DNA of 64,000 nt from Erythrobacter oryzae (GTDB lineage Bacteria > Pseudomonadota > Alphaproteobacteria > Sphingomonadales > Sphingomonadaceae): the NCBI RefSeq assembly GCF_030271515.1, contig NZ_JASCXI010000001.1, positions 1 to 64,000 of the forward strand, written 5' to 3'. Each line of letters starts with the position of its first letter. The stretch's first letter is position 1. The position numbers and the translations under genes are program-made. The notes beneath the pieces are model-generated. The model searched no databases, was not told the origin of the DNA, and saw only the letters and a program-made list of their open reading frames with translations. Positions 40,998 to 49,338 of the stretch are shown here, piece by piece.

Positions 40998-41954
40998 ATG
41001 AAGACCGCCCGCATGATCGCCATCCTCTCCCGCCTGCAGGCGCGCGGCACCGCGACCGCGCGCGAGCTGGCCGAGGCGCACGAGGTCTCGGTGCGCACGA
41101 TCTATCGCGATATCGACGCGCTGAGCGTGGCGGGCTTTCCGGTCTATGGCGATGCGGGGCCGGGCGGGGGTTTCCGGCTGCTCGACGTGCCGAGCGAGCG
41201 GCACACGGGTCTGCTCGCCGACGAGGCCGAGGCGATGCTGCTGCTCGGCCTCAGTGGTCCGGCGGCGGCGCTGGGGCTGGGCACGATGGCCGGCATCGCC
41301 CGCGATAAGCTGCTGTTGCGCCTGTCGGGCCCGGCGCGAACCCGTGCGGTCAGGCTGGCCGAGCGCTTCCATCTCGACACCGACGACTGGTATCGCAGCG
41401 CCGCCGCCCTGCCGCACCTGCCGCAGCTCGCCCGCGCGATCCTCGATACGCGGCCGGTGACCTTCGCTTACCGCAGCTGGACGCGCGCGCGATCGTGGCG
41501 TGTCGATCCGCTCGGAATCGTGCTGAAGGGCGGGCGCTACTATCTTGTCGCCGCCGCCGGGCAGGGGCCGACGACTTTCGCGGTGGCGGCAATGTCGGCG
41601 CTGGCGGTGTCACAGGAGAGCTTCGATCGCCCGCATGACTTCGACCTCGCCGAGTGGTGGGCGCAGTCCTTGCGCGAGTTCGAGGCGCGGTTGCGGCCGC
41701 ACGCGTGCAGGGTGGTGCTGACACCGACCGGCGCGGCGCGGCTGGCCGAGGCGGGGCACTATGCCGCAGAGGCGGTCGCGGCGGGGCGCGAAACGCCCGA
41801 GGGTCTGGTGGTCGCCTTGCCCTACGAAACCCCCGATCAGGCCGCGCGCCTGCTGCTGTCGCTGGGGGCGGAATGCCGCGTCGTGGGCCCTCGCGAAGTG
41901 CGCGCCTGCATGGCGGCGCTGGTGCAGGCGATTGCGGCAGGGCTGGCGGACTGA
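40998..41954 (+). CDS. YafY-type HTH/WYL transcriptional regulator
   Basis: 318 residues. DeoR-like winged helix at 1-65 (RMIAILSRLQARG..TARELAEAHEVSVRTIYRDIDAL), then the WYL region (about 140-215) with SWRVDPLGIVLKGGRYYLVA, and a C-terminal WCX extension. WYL domains sense nucleic acids or nucleotides in several systems. It reads away from the DUF1579-like gene; the palindrome between them is likely its operator and would give autoregulation. Confidence 0.88.
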   Translation: MKTARMIAILSRLQARGTATARELAEAHEVSVRTIYRDIDALSVAGFPVYGDAGPGGGFRLLDVPSERHTGLLADEAEAMLLLGLSGPAAALGLGTMAGIARDKLLLRLSGPARTRAVRLAERFHLDTDDWYRSAAALPHLPQLARAILDTRPVTFAYRSWTRARSWRVDPLGIVLKGGRYYLVAAAGQGPTTFAVAAMSALAVSQESFDRPHDFDLAEWWAQSLREFEARLRPHACRVVLTPTGAARLAEAGHYAAEAVAAGRETPEGLVVALPYETPDQAARLLLSLGAECRVVGPREVRACMAALVQAIAAGLAD

Positions 41955-42064
41955 GATGCGCCGGGCGGTCGGCTGTGCCGCTCTTGGCAATCGTGCGGTA
42001 GGAATTACCTGTTAGACAATATCCGTGATGGCAGCCCCCGTGCGGGGCGAACAGGGGTCTGAAA

Positions 42065-43426
42065 ATGCTGCAAATGTGGAGCAAGGCGCGCGAGCTGGCG
42101 GTGATGACCCCGCCCGAGCGCAACCGCTGGGTCGATTTTCTGCGCGCGGTGTCGATCATGGCGGTAGTGTTCGGCCACTGGCTGATGGCCGGGCTCTATA
42201 TCGACGCGTCGGGCGAGCTCAGGCGCGGCGATCTGCTGTCGATCTCCGAATGGGCGCATTGGCTCACATGGGGCTTTCAGGTGATGCCGGTGTTCTTCCT
42301 CGTCGGCGGCTATGCTAACCAGGTGAGCTGGCGGGCGACCACCGCCAAGGCCGCGCCCGACCAGCCCGGCGTCTATCGCGACTGGCTGGCGAGCCGGGTG
42401 CAGCGCCTCATCACCCCGACCTTCCCGGTGCTCTTGCTGTGGGCGGGGCTCGCGGTGGTGATGACCCAGGTCGGCCTGCCGCGCGCCCAGATCCGCATGG
42501 CGACCGAGGCGGCGCTGATCCCGGTGTGGTTCCTCGCGGTCTATCTGCTGGTGACCGCCTTCACACCGCTCGCGCAAAGGCTGTGGGACAGGCTGGGGTG
42601 GGTCAGCGTCGCCCTGTTCGTGCCGCTTGCCATGCTGACCGACTGGCTGACCTTCACCGCGAAGGTCCCCTACGTCAACTTCACCAATTTCCTCTGGGTG
42701 TTCCTCGCCATCCATCAGCTCGGTTTCGCATGGCGGGCGGGGAAGTTCGAGAAGGCGTGGTTCGCCTGGGGCTTCTTCGCGGTGTCGCTGGCGATCCTCG
42801 TGAAGATCACCGTCTTCGGCTTCTACCCCGTCTCGATGGTCTCCGCGCCGGGAGGCTTCTCCAACTCGCTCCCGCCGACGCTCGCGCTGTTCGCGCTGGG
42901 GGGCGTGCAGGTGGGGCTGGTGCTGGCTTTGGAGCGCGCGGGGCGGCGGATGCTCGAGAACGTGACCGTCTGGGCCGCGACCGTGCTTATGAACGGGATG
43001 ATCATGACCGTCTACCTGTGGCACCTCACCGCCTTCGTGCTGGTGATGACCGTGGACTGGCTGCTCCTTGGCGGCTGGGGCCTCGGCCCGGTGCCGGGGA
43101 CGGGCGAGTGGTGGGTGACGCGCCCGATCTGGATCGCGGTCTACATCCTTGCGCTACTCCCGCTGATCGGCATCTTCGCGCGCCACGAGAGGAGCTTCGG
43201 CCCCGTGCGCGGCGGGCGCACCGTGCCGCGCCTGCGCGCCGTCGTCGGCGTGCTGGCGATCTGTGCGGGGCTGGGCGCGACCGCGGGGCTGACCATCACC
43301 AGCCCGGATTCGCTCTCCGGCATCCGCTGGTGGGTGATCGCGCTCCCGCTGGCAGGCGCGGCGCTGATGGGCTTCGGGCCAGTCTACCGCCCGCGCCAGC
43401 GCCCCGGCGCGGCCGAGATGGGCTAG
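42065..43426 (+). CDS. Acyltransferase 3 family membrane protein
   Basis: 453 residues with about ten membrane segments. The N-terminus has NRWVDFLRAVSIMAVVFGHW with the conserved Arg and active-site His of acyltransferase 3, and a TLALFALGGVQVGLVL segment later. Such proteins O-acylate sugars or lipids at the membrane. Acceptor unknown. Start ATG has GGGG about 8 bases upstream; MTPPERNRW 13 codons later is an alternative. Its stop shares the CTAG tetranucleotide with the stop of the convergent cyclopropane synthase-family gene. Confidence 0.85.
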   Translation: MLQMWSKARELAVMTPPERNRWVDFLRAVSIMAVVFGHWLMAGLYIDASGELRRGDLLSISEWAHWLTWGFQVMPVFFLVGGYANQVSWRATTAKAAPDQPGVYRDWLASRVQRLITPTFPVLLLWAGLAVVMTQVGLPRAQIRMATEAALIPVWFLAVYLLVTAFTPLAQRLWDRLGWVSVALFVPLAMLTDWLTFTAKVPYVNFTNFLWVFLAIHQLGFAWRAGKFEKAWFAWGFFAVSLAILVKITVFGFYPVSMVSAPGGFSNSLPPTLALFALGGVQVGLVLALERAGRRMLENVTVWAATVLMNGMIMTVYLWHLTAFVLVMTVDWLLLGGWGLGPVPGTGEWWVTRPIWIAVYILALLPLIGIFARHERSFGPVRGGRTVPRLRAVVGVLAICAGLGATAGLTITSPDSLSGIRWWVIALPLAGAALMGFGPVYRPRQRPGAAEMG

Positions 43427-44649
43427 CTCCCGATCAGATAGTCCCGCGTGATCGGCAGCGCGCGGCGGCTGCGGACGTACTGGATCTGGTAATTGCCCAT
43501 GCCCCCGTGCTCGAACACCGTCGCCGCGCCTGCGAGGTAGAAGGTCCACATCCGGAAGAACTTCTCGTCATAGAGGGCGATGATCTGCTCGCGGTGCTCC
43601 ATGCACTTGGCATACCACGCGCGGATCGTGTGGGCGTAGTGGAGGCGCAGGGTCTCGATATCGGTCGCGATCAGGCGGAATTTCTCGGAGGCTGCCAGCG
43701 TCTCCGACAAGGCCGGGATATAGCCGCCGGGGAAGATGTATTTGCGGGTGAAGGCATCGGTGGTGCCCGGGCTGCCGAAGCGGCCGATGGTGTGGAGCAG
43801 CATCACCCCGTCCGCCTCCAGCATCCTTGCGCAGGATTCGAAAAAGGTCTCGAACTGCGCGCGGCCGACATGCTCGAACATCCCGACCGAGACGATCCGG
43901 TCGAACTTGCGGCCCGAAGCGGCGGTGTCGCGGTAATCCTCGAGCAGGATCGTCACCCGGTCCGCCACCCCAGCCTCGCGCACGCGCTTGCGGGCGAGGG
44001 CGGCCTGTTCCTCGGACAGGGTGATGCCGGTGACATGGACGTTGTGCTCGCGCGCCAGGTGGATCGCCATCCCGCCCCACCCGCAGCCGATGTCGAGCAC
44101 GTCCTGCCCGGGTTCGAGGTGCAGCTTGCGCGCGATATGCTTCAGCTTCGCTTCCTGCGCCGCGCCCAGCGTGGTCACGCCCTCGGCCCAGTAGGCGCAG
44201 GAATACTGCCAATGCTCGGGATCGAGCATCAGCGCATACAGATCATTGCCGATGTCGTAGTGGTGCGCGACGTTCTTCTTCGAGCCGACGCGGTTGTTGA
44301 ACTGCTCGGCCGCGAAACTCGCCTTGTTGAGCAGGCGCTTCAAGCGCTTGGGGCGCAGGTTGTTGCCGCCGCGCTCCCAGCGGTCGTTCATTCTGAGGAG
44401 GCTGACGAGGCCCATCACGTCGCCCTCCTCGATCAGCAGCCGCCCGTCGATGAAGGCCTCCGCCGCGCCAAGGCGCGGGTCGAGGATGATGTCACGGGGG
44501 ACCGCATTGTCGGTGAAGCGCAGGACGATTTCGGGGAAGCCCTCCGCGCTCGTGCCATAGGTGCTGGCAGAGCCGTCGGCAAAGACGATGCCGAGGCGGC
44601 CCTGCTTGACGGCCCGGGACAGGAAACGGTCGAGGAGAGGCTTGCTCAT
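43423..44649 (-). CDS. Cyclopropane-fatty-acyl-phospholipid synthase family protein
   Basis: 408 residues. SAM-binding motif LDIGCGWGGMAIHLA near residue 185, the substrate-linked YSCAYW, the GMFEHVG motif and FPGGYIPALSE are all typical of CFA synthases, which add a methylene group to unsaturated phospholipid acyl chains. The N-terminal 130 residues match the family lipid-binding part. Sphingomonads often have several copies; the exact substrate is not fixed. Confidence 0.9.
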   Translation of the reverse strand: MSKPLLDRFLSRAVKQGRLGIVFADGSASTYGTSAEGFPEIVLRFTDNAVPRDIILDPRLGAAEAFIDGRLLIEEGDVMGLVSLLRMNDRWERGGNNLRPKRLKRLLNKASFAAEQFNNRVGSKKNVAHHYDIGNDLYALMLDPEHWQYSCAYWAEGVTTLGAAQEAKLKHIARKLHLEPGQDVLDIGCGWGGMAIHLAREHNVHVTGITLSEEQAALARKRVREAGVADRVTILLEDYRDTAASGRKFDRIVSVGMFEHVGRAQFETFFESCARMLEADGVMLLHTIGRFGSPGTTDAFTRKYIFPGGYIPALSETLAASEKFRLIATDIETLRLHYAHTIRAWYAKCMEHREQIIALYDEKFFRMWTFYLAGAATVFEHGGMGNYQIQYVRSRRALPITRDYLIGS

Positions 44650-44733
44650 GGTGCTTCTTTCTAGGATGCTTGAGAGGTTAGGCTAAGCCGGGATGGGGGC
44701 TTTCGCAAAATCATCGGTTCGGAAGGGCGAGAG

Positions 44734-45168
44734 ATGGGCGACGGGAAGACGACGATCACCGATGTTGCGGTCGAGACGTTCATCGAGGACGTCGAGCCGC
44801 CCGCCAAGCGCGAGGATGCTCGCGTGCTCGACGCGCTGTTCCGCAAGGTGACCGGCGCGACGCCCCGGATGTGGGGGCCGACGATCATCGGCTACGGCGA
44901 ATATTCCACAACCTATGATAGCGGGCGCAGGGTGCATTCGCTCAGGATTGGCTTCTCGCCGCGCAAGGCCAAGCATTCGCTCTACCTGTCCGCCGGATGC
45001 GCCGCACCCGAGGACGAGGCGCGCCGCGCGGAGGCGCTGGGGCGGTTGGGGAAGTTCAGCCAGGGGGCCAGCTGCATCTATGTGAACAAGCTCGCCGACA
45101 TCGATCTTGGCGTGCTCGAAGAGATGATCGCGGACGGCTGGGCGGTCTCGCTGCGCGACCTGCCCTAG
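44734..45168 (+). CDS. DUF1801 domain protein
   Basis: 144 residues, cytoplasmic. Pattern TDVAVETFIEDVEPPAKRED near the N-terminus and MWGPTIIGYGEY...SLRIGFSPRKAKHSLYL fit DUF1801 (YdhG-like) proteins, which resemble frataxin/YdhG folds. Ends ADIDLGVLEEMIADGW. GGGCGAGAG precedes the ATG. Convergent with the molybdopterin gene, 4 bases apart. Confidence 0.85.
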   Translation: MGDGKTTITDVAVETFIEDVEPPAKREDARVLDALFRKVTGATPRMWGPTIIGYGEYSTTYDSGRRVHSLRIGFSPRKAKHSLYLSAGCAAPEDEARRAEALGRLGKFSQGASCIYVNKLADIDLGVLEEMIADGWAVSLRDLP

Positions 45169-45172
45169 GGTC

Positions 45173-45922
45173 TCAAACGCCAGCGTACCACTGGTAGCCG
45201 GCCAGATCCTCCCACAGGCCGCCGCCGCCCTGGCCGATCTGCTCGAAGCTGGTGACCGCCTCGATCGCCTGCAGATACTTTGCCTGCTTGTAGCCCAGCT
45301 GCCGCTCGATCCGCATCCGGTAGGGCGCGCCGTTCTTCTCGGGCAGCGGCTCGCCGTTCAGCGCGTGGGCGATGATGGTCTGCGGGTGATAGGCGTCGAC
45401 CATGTCGATGCTCTCGTAATAGGGCGTGCCGCGGTAGAGGTCGGCGCAGCGGAAGACGATGAACTTCGCCTCCTTCTTCACCTTCGCCATGTCGAGCAGG
45501 TGGCCCAGCTGCACCCCCTGCCATTCGCCGATCGCGCTCCAGCCCTCGACGCAGTCGTGGCGGGTGATCTGGGTGCGCTGGGGCATCCCCTTCATGTCGG
45601 CGAGGCTCAATGCGAGCGGCTTTTCGACCAGCCCCTTCACTTCCAGCTTCCAGTCGGGAAAGCCCTTGGCGAGCTGCTCCTGATAGAAGGGATCGGCGAC
45701 CGTCACCGAGCCATTGCCGCGGAAGGTGGGCGAGCGCTGGTCGCGGGTGAATTCCTTGGCGAGCCCCTGCTTGCCCGCGAGCGCGCGGTGGAGGAGGCGG
45801 TGGCCGTCCTCGGCGGCCTTGAACACCTCCTGGGTGGTCTCGCTGTCGTTGATCTTGGCGCAGGCCGAGGCGCCGAGGGCGGCCATCCCGGCAAGCAGCG
45901 AGCGGCGCGGCAGGTCAACCAT
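45173..45922 (-). CDS. Molybdopterin-dependent oxidoreductase (sulfite-oxidase/MsrP-like fold), Tat-exported
   Basis: 249 residues. N-terminal MVDLPRRSLLAGMAALGASAC is a twin-arginine signal with a possible lipobox Cys. The Moco pyranopterin site is in TRHDCVEGWSAIGEWQG, where Cys would ligate Mo, and the FRCADLYRGTPYYESIDM and ALNGEPLPEKNGAPYRMRIE segments match the SUOX fold. It overlaps the cytochrome b gene upstream by eight bases, so the two form an electron-transfer pair like MsrPQ or related systems. Substrate not determined. Confidence 0.87.
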   Translation of the reverse strand: MVDLPRRSLLAGMAALGASACAKINDSETTQEVFKAAEDGHRLLHRALAGKQGLAKEFTRDQRSPTFRGNGSVTVADPFYQEQLAKGFPDWKLEVKGLVEKPLALSLADMKGMPQRTQITRHDCVEGWSAIGEWQGVQLGHLLDMAKVKKEAKFIVFRCADLYRGTPYYESIDMVDAYHPQTIIAHALNGEPLPEKNGAPYRMRIERQLGYKQAKYLQAIEAVTSFEQIGQGGGGLWEDLAGYQWYAGV

Positions 45923-46652
45923 GGGCGGGCACTCCTTCGTCGGTGGCGGCAGGGACGGGCGGGGCCGGAGGGGGCGCCTCGGCTGCGCCTTCGGCGGGAC
46001 GCTTGCCGCCGGTGAACATCTCGAGGATCAGCCGCCAGTCGGTCAGCGCCAGCAGGATGTGGATCACGAAGAAGCCGAAGATGCCCCATGCGGCGATGAA
46101 GTGCAGCGAGCGCGCGCTCTGGCGGCCGCCGAACAGGTCGATCAGCCACGGCGCATAGCCGCCCGAGCCTGGGCTGATGGCGAGGCCCGTCAGCAGGATC
46201 AACGGCAGCAGCACGCCGAAGACGCCGCCGTAGAGGATCTTCTGGACCGGATTATAGCCGTGATGCGCGCCCGCGCCCGCGCCCGAATGCGCCTTGATCG
46301 AGGCGATCACTGCACCGGGCGTCCAGTCCTTTGGCTTCGTCATCAGGTCGCGGCGGAAGTGGCCGTTCCACAGCATCGCGACCCAGATGAACAGCACGCC
46401 CACGCCGAAGGGCCACGCCATGGTGATGTGCCAGTCGCGCGCAAGGGCGAGGTTGTAATGCCCCGGGATCGTCGCCCAGCCCGGGAAGCGGATCACGTGG
46501 AGCCACGCGTCGGCCGGGTCGAAGCCGTAATGGCCCCAGTAGAGGTTGCGGTGCGCGTTCGAGATGTTGAGGCCGGTCATGAACAGCACGATGATCGCGA
46601 CCGCGTTCACCCAGTGCCACAGGCGGGTTGTCAGAGCATGCTTCTTGGCCAT
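45915..46652 (-). CDS. Cytochrome b/b6-domain membrane protein (redox partner)
   Basis: 245 residues, four to five membrane helices. Haem-ligand His are available in TRLWHWVNAVAII, the RDWHITMAWPFGV segment and SLHFIAAWGIFGFFVIHI. It resembles the b-type cytochrome domain of Ni-hydrogenase or thiosulfate-reductase-type electron carriers. It would pass quinol electrons to the periplasmic Moco protein encoded next. ATG chosen, with GAGGGGG just upstream; a TTG one codon earlier is unlikely. The C-terminal tail is Pro/Ala-rich. Confidence 0.87.
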   Translation of the reverse strand: MAKKHALTTRLWHWVNAVAIIVLFMTGLNISNAHRNLYWGHYGFDPADAWLHVIRFPGWATIPGHYNLALARDWHITMAWPFGVGVLFIWVAMLWNGHFRRDLMTKPKDWTPGAVIASIKAHSGAGAGAHHGYNPVQKILYGGVFGVLLPLILLTGLAISPGSGGYAPWLIDLFGGRQSARSLHFIAAWGIFGFFVIHILLALTDWRLILEMFTGGKRPAEGAAEAPPPAPPVPAATDEGVPAHG

Positions 46653-46662
46653 CAAATCCCCC

Positions 46663-47457
46663 TCAGGCCTGTTGTTCTCTGGCCAGCCAGATGACGTCGC
46701 GCGGCTGGTCCATCAGGTGCTGGCCGCTGTCGATGAACAGGCTCTGCCCGCTCGCGAGCGCGCCGCCGGCGAGGAACAGCGCGGCTTCTGCGATCTCGTC
46801 GGGCCCGGTCTTGCGGGCGAGGAGGTTCATCCGGTGCGAAATCTCGGTCTCCTCCTCGCGCTGGTCGTGGCTCGCCAGCACGGCACCCGGGGCGATGCCA
46901 TAAGCGCGCACGTCCCCTTCGAAATTCCCCTTGGCCAGCATGCCGATGGTGGCTGCCAGCGCGTGTTTGGACATGGTGTAACTGAAGAAATCGGGGTTCG
47001 TATTTTCAATTTTCATGTCCGTGACGTTGATCACGCAGCGCACGCCCTGCGCCCTCGCGGTGAGCGCGATGAAGGCCTGCGCGAGGGCGGCGGGGGCGAG
47101 GGCGTTGATCTGCATCGCCGCCCGGTTCGTTGCCGGGTCCAATCCGGTTACAGGGTCGTAATCGAAAACCGAGGCCGAATTGACGAGGCAGCGCCAGCCG
47201 GGTGTGCGCGCGGCCAATTCGGTGATGGCGGCAATCGCGTCCTGTTCGTCGGCAAGGTCGAAAGCGATCGTCTCGGCGCTGGGGAGCTGGGCGGCGAGTG
47301 CCTCGGCCTCGCCTGCGGAACTCCGGTGATGGATCACCGTGTGCCAGCCCGCGGCGGCAAAGCGGCGCGAGATCGCGGCGCCGATACGGGTCGCCCCGCC
47401 GGTCACGAGAACGGCGGGGCGAGGGGTGGTTGCGCTGCTGTCGGGGGAGAGGGGCAT
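46663..47457 (-). CDS. SDR oxidoreductase, pteridine reductase/FolM-like
   Basis: 264 residues. The cofactor motif is TGGATRIGAAISRRFA, with the Arg variant (TGxxxRIG) that marks pteridine and dihydromonapterin reductases; NSASVFDYD lies at the usual NNAS position and the catalytic pair in YTMSKHALA. Likely reduces dihydropterin or dihydrofolate with NADPH. Start at MPLSPDSS; the frame is open far upstream but codes nothing recognisable. Ten bases upstream of the cytochrome b gene, perhaps co-transcribed. Confidence 0.85.
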   Translation of the reverse strand: MPLSPDSSATTPRPAVLVTGGATRIGAAISRRFAAAGWHTVIHHRSSAGEAEALAAQLPSAETIAFDLADEQDAIAAITELAARTPGWRCLVNSASVFDYDPVTGLDPATNRAAMQINALAPAALAQAFIALTARAQGVRCVINVTDMKIENTNPDFFSYTMSKHALAATIGMLAKGNFEGDVRAYGIAPGAVLASHDQREEETEISHRMNLLARKTGPDEIAEAALFLAGGALASGQSLFIDSGQHLMDQPRDVIWLAREQQA

Positions 47458-47524
47458 GACAGAAGCGCTAACAGGGGGGCGCGCGCGCTTCAATCGGGGA
47501 GAGGGACGCGCGCCCCTGAGAGGC

Positions 47525-47959
47525 TTAGCGGCAGCGCAGCTCCCCGCGGTCGATTTCGCGGCCGATGAGGCCGCCGCCAATCGCGCCGAGCAGGGTGCCG
47601 ACGGTGCGGTCACCGCGGGTGTCGACCGTCCGGCCGAGCAGCGCGCCGACGCCGGCACCGATCACGAGACCCGTGGTCCCGTTGTCGCGGCGGCAATAGT
47701 AGCGGTCCCCGTCGCGCCAGATCCGGTCGCCGCGGCTCAGGCGGCGCGGTTCGTAATAGCGCCCGCGCGAATCGTAGACCGGGTGACGCTTGCGCTTGCG
47801 GTGCTCGGCAGTGTTGTCTCCCGGCAGCGAGCTGGCCTCGATCCCCGCAAAGGCGGACGGGGCGCTCGGTGCAGGGCGCGCCAGCGGCGCGGCCTGGGCG
47901 GGGATTGCCATCGGCAGCGTCATGGCTCCGGCGGCGAGGATGAGTGCGACTTTCTTCAC
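47525..47959 (-). CDS. Exported glycine-zipper 2TM protein A
   Basis: 144 residues. Signal peptide to about AQAAPLA. A basic linker (HRKRKRHPVYD), the conserved YYCRRDNGTTG, and a glycine zipper (GLVIGAGVGALLGRTVDT...GTLLGAIGGGLIG) ending REIDRGELRCR. Glycine-zipper 2TM proteins sit in the outer membrane or envelope. GTG start chosen: AAGGAG is 7 bases upstream. Paralogous to the next gene. Confidence 0.8.
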   Translation of the reverse strand: MKKVALILAAGAMTLPMAIPAQAAPLARPAPSAPSAFAGIEASSLPGDNTAEHRKRKRHPVYDSRGRYYEPRRLSRGDRIWRDGDRYYCRRDNGTTGLVIGAGVGALLGRTVDTRGDRTVGTLLGAIGGGLIGREIDRGELRCR

Positions 47960-48085
47960 GGCAGTTCTCCTTTCGGTTTGCCTGCTTTCAGTGGTGTTGG
48001 CTGGCATTGCCCCGCCAGCGGGGGAAGGGGGCGGCGGCGGAGCGGGCGTCCGGCAAGGTGGACGCCCGCCCCTGATCAGCCCGGC

Positions 48086-48562
48086 TTAGCGGCAGCGCGC
48101 TTCGCCGCGGTCGATCTCGCGGCCGAGCAGACCGCCGCCGATCGCGCCGAGCAGGGTACCGGCCGAGCGGTCGCCCCAGCGGTCGATGGTGCGGCCCAGA
48201 AGGGCCCCGCCGATCGCGCCGACCACGAGGCCGGTGGTGCCGTTGTCGCGGCGGCAGTAGTAGCGGCCATCCTCGCCGCGCCACACGCGGTCGCGGCGGC
48301 TCAGGCGGCGTTCGCGCTCCCAGTCGCGGCGATCATCGCGCCACTCGCGGCGATCGCGGCGCCAGTCGCGGCCATCGCGGCGCCAGTCGCGGCGGTCATC
48401 GCGCCAGTCGTCATCGCCATAGGCGGCGACGGGGGCATAGGCGGGAGCGGCGTTGTAGCTGGCGAACAGCGGCGAGGGGGCACCGGGCAGCTCGGCAGCC
48501 TGCACCGGAGCGGCGAAGGCAGCCATCGAACCAGCGGCGGCAAGCAGGGCGAGGTGTTTCAT
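48086..48562 (-). CDS. Exported glycine-zipper 2TM protein B
   Basis: 158 residues. Signal peptide to about PVQAAEL, then a repeated RRDWRRD-type charged segment (about residues 50-85), the shared YYCRRDNGTTG and the glycine zipper (GLVVGAIGGALLGRTIDR...LLGAIGGGLLG) ending REIDRGEARCR. Clear tandem paralogue of the previous gene. Three GTTCAGC-type elements lie within 110 bases upstream of the ATG. Confidence 0.8.
   Translation of the reverse strand: MKHLALLAAAGSMAAFAAPVQAAELPGAPSPLFASYNAAPAYAPVAAYGDDDWRDDRRDWRRDGRDWRRDRREWRDDRRDWERERRLSRRDRVWRGEDGRYYCRRDNGTTGLVVGAIGGALLGRTIDRWGDRSAGTLLGAIGGGLLGREIDRGEARCR
48321..48411. repeat. Imperfect tandem repeat of about 18-21 bp inside glycine-zipper gene B
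   Basis: Several units of the form CGCCAGTCGCGGC(G/C)ATCG. They encode the RDWRRD-type residues on the minus strand. Units differ by insertions of a codon, which suggests expansion and contraction. Confidence 0.6.
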
Positions 48563-48608
48563 GGTCTGTGTCCTTGTGGCGGCTCCGCTGTGGAGCGACC
48601 CCCTTTTC

Positions 48609-48669
48609 GTTCAGCTAACGCGAACGCTGGCTGAACGAGCGTTTCAGGAAACAGCAGGATTTGTTCAGC
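48609..48669. promoter_or_regulatory. GTTCAGC cluster upstream of glycine-zipper gene B
   Basis: GTTCAGC at 48609-48615 and 48663-48669 and its complement GCTGAAC at 48630-48636. The overlapping GAAC-GCTGGCT-GAAC (48622-48636) also fits the LexA spacing, but that may be chance. Confidence 0.35.
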
Positions 48670-48696
48670 TGGAGAGCTTTTCCGATGAACCGTGCT

Positions 48697-49338
48697 TCAC
48701 GCAAGCTTGGCTGCAGCGCGCTCGCGCAGGCGCGGTGTCAGCGTATCGAGCGCGGCGAGTTCGGCCAGCTCTGAGCGTGTGGCCTTGCCGGTCACCAGCG
48801 CGCGGAACACCCGCGCGATGCTCCAATCCTGCGCGCCGAGCGATACGCGCTCGAGCGAGTCGCCCGCGGCGACCTCGCCCGGCTCGATCACCCGGAAATA
48901 CCAGCCCGCGCGCCCGGATGTGATGATCGCGGCGACCATGCCCTTGTGGCCGAAGCGGTGCTCGATCTTCCAGCACGGCTGGCGCGGCTGGCTGACCTCG
49001 ATCAGCGCGGTTCCACAGCGGAAGCGGTCGCCGATGTGGACGTGCTCCTCGGTCAGCCCGCGCAAGCCGAGGTTGGAGCCGAAGCCGCCGGGTTCGTCCA
49101 GCGCCGGGTGATCGCCGATTGCCCCACGCCACCAGTCATGGTGATCGAGCGGATAGAGGTGGAGCGCCATCTCCGGCCCGCCATGCACCCGGCGGTCGGC
49201 CTGCTCGTCGGGGGCGAGGCCCTCGGCATGGATCTGGACCGGGCCCTCCTGCGGGCGCTTCTGGATTGCGCTGGTCTCGGCGCCGAGGAAGGGGCGGGCG
49301 GTGCCGGCACAGACGGCCTCGATGGTCCAGCGGGTCAT
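48697..49338 (-). CDS. MOSC domain protein (YiiM-like)
   Basis: 213 residues. MOSC core: ADRRVHGGPEMALHLYPLDH, GSNLGLRGLTEEHVHIGDRF, and the conserved Cys in QPRQPCWKIE followed by GWYFRVIEPGEV. The C-terminal helices (about 165-213) correspond to the 3-alpha domain of YiiM. MOSC proteins bind molybdenum cofactor and reduce N-hydroxylated or similar compounds. Its ATG overlaps the methyltransferase stop by four bases. Confidence 0.9.
   Translation of the reverse strand: MTRWTIEAVCAGTARPFLGAETSAIQKRPQEGPVQIHAEGLAPDEQADRRVHGGPEMALHLYPLDHHDWWRGAIGDHPALDEPGGFGSNLGLRGLTEEHVHIGDRFRCGTALIEVSQPRQPCWKIEHRFGHKGMVAAIITSGRAGWYFRVIEPGEVAAGDSLERVSLGAQDWSIARVFRALVTGKATRSELAELAALDTLTPRLRERAAAKLA

Noticed and set aside
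48622-48636. LexA box GAAC-GCTGGCT-GAAC before the glycine-zipper gene
   Set aside because: Fits spacing, but one or two such matches are expected by chance in 64 kb and the gene is not a repair gene; kept only as part of the GTTCAGC cluster.
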